This document shows, in pieces, positions 61,481-64,000 of a stretch of DNA of 64,000 nucleotides. Origin of the DNA: JAFGUF01 sp040883315 (GTDB lineage: Bacteria > Bacillota > Clostridia > Christensenellales > UMGS416); NCBI GenBank assembly GCA_040883315.1, contig JBFLKU010000012.1:169270-233269 (forward strand), written 5' to 3'. The notes below the pieces were generated by a model. It did not search any database and was not told the origin of the DNA. It saw only the letters and a list, made by a program, of their open reading frames with translations. How positions within the stretch are numbered: the stretch's first letter is position 1; every line of letters starts with the position of its first letter. Made by a program: the position numbers and the translations under genes.

Positions 61481-62221
61481 ATGTTAAAAGACAAAAAAAC
61501 ATTCTTAATTATAATTACATTGATTGCTGTTCTCGCTTTTGCGTCCTGCAGTCAGGCATCTGAACTTATGCAAACCAATTCCCCTACCCCTGTCTCTACT
61601 CCTGTATCTTATGGAGACACAGCAGCAGACAGCGCTGCGCCAGCTTCTGAGGAGACGCCTACAGCAACACCGGAAATCACAGAAAAAGTTACTCTTGTTC
61701 CTACAGCAGTGCCTGAAACCAGTGTATATATTCCACACAATCAGGATATTATGGGGCTGTATATCGGCATGCGGCTAAATGAAGCAGAAACATTCGCAGG
61801 AAAGTACGACTCCATTGATATGCAGGATGCCAGAGACGCTATCAGTGCATACCAAAACATCTGCACATATCCTTTCGGAACTGTGGGATATGTTCAGGCT
61901 GAAACTGCACCATTAAGTGAAAGCTGGATTTACTACATCAGCGTGGATAAGCCGGGATATGAAGGCCCGTTAGGCATTAAGGTGGGCGACAGCTTCACAG
62001 ACACTATAGATAAGCTAGGCATTTCCGACGAATACTTTTCGCAGGAATACAATGATATATATGCTGATGGTTCAATATTAGGGTATATCTATCTTTCAGA
62101 TTCTGCTCTGGAAAGCTGGCAAGTGGCTTTATACTTTGGTGAAAATGAGCTAAGAACATTTTTTATAAATCTTGAAGAAGGCAAAGTTGTCAGCTTTGGC
62201 GTTGTAGAACAATTAAATTAA
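61481..62221 (+). CDS. Lipoprotein with Thr/Pro/Ala linker
   Basis: A 246-residue lipoprotein (lipobox F-A-S-C, Cys near 22, weak form). A Ser/Thr/Pro-rich linker (about 30-80) leads to a C-terminal domain with two related stretches, I-G-M-R-L-N-E-A-E-T near 99-108 and I-K-V-G-D-S-F-T-D-T near 170-179. Both look like BamE/BLIP-type small repeats, but I cannot place the family. The start at 61481 has AAAGGAG; an earlier in-frame ATG overlaps the promoter. Single gene, divergent from the acyltransferase. Confidence 0.78.
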   Translation: MLKDKKTFLIIITLIAVLAFASCSQASELMQTNSPTPVSTPVSYGDTAADSAAPASEETPTATPEITEKVTLVPTAVPETSVYIPHNQDIMGLYIGMRLNEAETFAGKYDSIDMQDARDAISAYQNICTYPFGTVGYVQAETAPLSESWIYYISVDKPGYEGPLGIKVGDSFTDTIDKLGISDEYFSQEYNDIYADGSILGYIYLSDSALESWQVALYFGENELRTFFINLEEGKVVSFGVVEQLN

Positions 62222-62237
62222 TCAACAAATTAATCCT

Positions 62238-62270
62238 ATAAGTCTAGGATATATTTATCCTAGACTTTTG
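62238..62270. terminator. Bidirectional terminator lipoprotein / glycosyltransferase
   Basis: Stem AAGTCTAGGAT / ATCCTAGACTT around a 6-nt loop, with TTTTG after it on the plus strand. It separates two convergent genes. Confidence 0.82.
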
Positions 62271-62279
62271 TATATGTTT

Positions 62280-64000
62280 TTATCCTATTTTATATAATGT
62301 ATTGTTCATTCGCATTCCGCCATATTCAGATGGTCTTACTATTGTACCATTTCTCTTTATCCAGTTATATATTTGCAAGTTGCTGCCACGGCTAATATTT
62401 CCTATGTATGCATATCGCACTTGGTTATCATCCACCATCGCTATAAACTCATCCAATGTAACGGTGCTGTCCCCGCCGTTAAATCCTCCCAACGCTATCA
62501 CAGGCTCGCCGGAGCTAAGTATTATCTCTGCTCCCATGTCCATAGAGCTTGAAGTCACAGCCAAATAGGCTGCCCCTTCTCTGTTTTCTTCCAAATACTC
62601 TATTAAACTACTTAAATCAATGTCATCGTCAAATCTATCATTCTCCTTTACAAGCTCTGGCCCTGCAATCGGCAGCTGAGAGTTGTCATTATATATCATC
62701 GGCGACAAAGACCATACGGCAGGCAGTATAAGCAGAGTACATAGAAGCGGGACGAAGTAAGTTTTCTTAGCCTTTTTTATAGCTCCTATAATAATCAATA
62801 AAAGAGCAATACCGAAAACAGCTATCATTATAGGAACCAAACAGTCTATCCAGCCCTTATACAAATACTGAATATATATCTGTGCACCTGCTGCCGCTGC
62901 AAAAACTATAGCTATCCAATGCCGCCTGCCTTCCATCATATAATAATAACCAATCGCCGATAAGGCTGCCATAAAAGGTGCTAGTGTGGCAAAATAGTAT
63001 CTGTGCGAAATACCGCTTGAAAAGCTAAAGTATATTAATATAGGAACAAAGCAAAGAACAAAGAAGAGCAACGCAATATTTTTAGGATTAGATTTAAATT
63101 TACCCTTTATTATTAAATAAAGCATCAACAGCACTGTAAACACAGACGGCACAATAAACCACGATATTTGTCCTGCATTTTGCTCGTTGAACAGCCTGAA
63201 TATCCCTGTTTCTCCGGATTCACCTCCTGCACCTTTGCCTGAAGTCATATTATTTATTGGCGGCTTGCTCTGCTGGTCGCCAATTGGCGGATTTTGATTG
63301 CTGCCCATAATCGGCGGCTTCCTGTTTTTTATGTCTGTATATATCTGATTATCATCATCAGAGGGCAAGACATTTTGACCGTCATCATATGCTGTATTGC
63401 TTCTTTGGTTTATTATTCTGCTAAGCCCGTTGTATCCAAGTGCTAAATCCAGTGCACTATTGCTGTCACTGCTGCCGATATAGGGTCTGCTGTCTTCTGG
63501 CGTCATATCCACTATTGCCACCCAAGACAAAGAAATAGCAGCCATCACAATAACAGAAACAGCACAAACCAGAACCTTTTTAAAGAACTTCTGCTTTGCA
63601 AAAATCAAGTATGTCAGATATATTGCCGGCACTATCATATATGCTTGAAGCATTTTCACATTAAACCCTAGTCCGATAAAAACACCTGCAAATATTAAAT
63701 GCTTTATACTAGCCCTTTCTGCTGCCAATAAAGCCTGATGTGCAGCCAGAACCATTAACAAAATTAATACTGCGTCTATTGTATTGTTTCTGGAAACTGC
63801 CACAAAAATCGGTGTAAGCGCAAGTATCGCAGCACCTACTAGTGCAGCACCCTTTGAAAAGCGTTTATTTATCATCTTATATATTAAGTATACAGCTATA
63901 ACTGACGCTATTGCCTGAGGCAAAACCAACGCAAAGCCACTAAACCCGAATATTTTGGTGGAAAGCACCTGTATCCAAAAGCCCAAAGGTGGTTTGTCGA
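62280..64000 (-). CDS. Membrane glycosyltransferase, GT39/PMT type, 5' end outside window
   Basis: At least 573 residues of a polytopic membrane protein. The first visible residues, D-K-P-P-L-G-F-W-I-Q, are the classic motif of the PMT/ArnT family, where the Asp lies in an extracellular loop, so the true start is beyond 64000; a TTG at 63986 is internal. About eleven helices and a Pro/Asn-rich loop (near residues 215-255) follow. The C-terminal domain (about 450-573) is soluble. These enzymes move a sugar from a polyprenyl-linked donor to lipid, wall or protein. The acceptor is unknown. Confidence 0.88.
   Translation of the reverse strand, partial: DKPPLGFWIQVLSTKIFGFSGFALVLPQAIASVIAVYLIYKMINKRFSKGAALVGAAILALTPIFVAVSRNNTIDAVLILLMVLAAHQALLAAERASIKHLIFAGVFIGLGFNVKMLQAYMIVPAIYLTYLIFAKQKFFKKVLVCAVSVIVMAAISLSWVAIVDMTPEDSRPYIGSSDSNSALDLALGYNGLSRIINQRSNTAYDDGQNVLPSDDDNQIYTDIKNRKPPIMGSNQNPPIGDQQSKPPINNMTSGKGAGGESGETGIFRLFNEQNAGQISWFIVPSVFTVLLMLYLIIKGKFKSNPKNIALLFFVLCFVPILIYFSFSSGISHRYYFATLAPFMAALSAIGYYYMMEGRRHWIAIVFAAAAGAQIYIQYLYKGWIDCLVPIMIAVFGIALLLIIIGAIKKAKKTYFVPLLCTLLILPAVWSLSPMIYNDNSQLPIAGPELVKENDRFDDDIDLSSLIEYLEENREGAAYLAVTSSSMDMGAEIILSSGEPVIALGGFNGGDSTVTLDEFIAMVDDNQVRYAYIGNISRGSNLQIYNWIKRNGTIVRPSEYGGMRMNNTLYKIG

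Noticed and set aside
63870..64000. A complete glycosyltransferase starting at TTG 63986
   Set aside because: The D-K-P-P motif is coded upstream of that TTG and continues to the window edge, so the gene is cut.

Overview
This window reads as chromosomal DNA of an anaerobic, low-GC, Gram-positive bacterium of the class Clostridia. The support is low GC with A/T-rich spacers, strong AGGAGG-type ribosome binding sites, occasional TTG and GTG starts, many lipoproteins with Ser/Thr/Pro linkers, a BceRS-BceAB peptide-sensing module, the DUF1858/DUF438 pair, a clostridial-style histidine operon with short HisG plus HisZ, and an FMN riboswitch in front of ribU. I see no rRNA, tRNA, insertion sequence, prophage or CRISPR array. 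Coding density is high, and no gene-free stretch exceeds 300 bases; the longest are about 200-270 bases and hold promoters, operators or the riboswitch.

Layout. 1-6.8 kb: a lipoprotein, a stand-alone prephenate dehydrogenase, and a minus-strand four-gene ABC-2 export unit (ATPase, permease, GldG-like, DUF4340). 6.9-11.1 kb: a plus-strand run of FtsB/DivIC-like protein, thymidine kinase, split chromate transporter and a GH3 lipoprotein. 11-23 kb: glycerate kinase, glutamate dehydrogenase, a large receiver plus PEP/pyruvate-binding protein, PhzF-like enzyme with a FetAB-like exporter, DegV, a membrane-anchored lipase, and DUF438/DUF1858. 23.4-29.3 kb: the bceRSAB module beside a divergent wall-less LRR surface protein that appears to share its operator. 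29.3-35 kb: M19 dipeptidase, rimI-tsaB-tsaE, ribU with FMN riboswitch, an amidohydrolase and a CdaR-like regulator. 35.2-41.5 kb: hisZGDBHAF-IE. 41.5-48 kb: rhodanese, a zinc-type ArsR repressor with an SO_0444-type metal permease carrying a C-terminal HMA domain, several small enzymes and unknowns. 48.2-55.6 kb: two PadR-controlled membrane operons, including a protein built from nine copies of a two-helix W-W-P-L unit, a Na+/H+ antiporter, a nuclease lipoprotein and an HD-GYP protein. 55.7-64 kb: small secreted proteins, a two-component system, a zinc-ribbon membrane protein next to a condensation-type acyltransferase, a lipoprotein, and a glycosyltransferase cut by the window end.

The most unusual items are: (1) the tandem-repeat W-W-P-L membrane protein with its PadR/HAAS partners; (2) two genes whose -10 box lies exactly 7 nt before the ATG with no ribosome binding site, a leaderless-mRNA geometry; (3) matching TTACA...GTAA elements that tie the LRR surface protein to the Bce system; (4) a complete zinc-sensing module with operator, CzrA-type ligand spacing and an HMA-fused permease; (5) a 987-residue protein that joins two receiver-like domains to a PEP/pyruvate-binding domain but lacks the phosphohistidine and catalytic domains; and (6) a thymidine kinase that has lost three of its four zinc ligands.

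All statements come from reading the sequence and from knowledge of protein families. No database search was possible.
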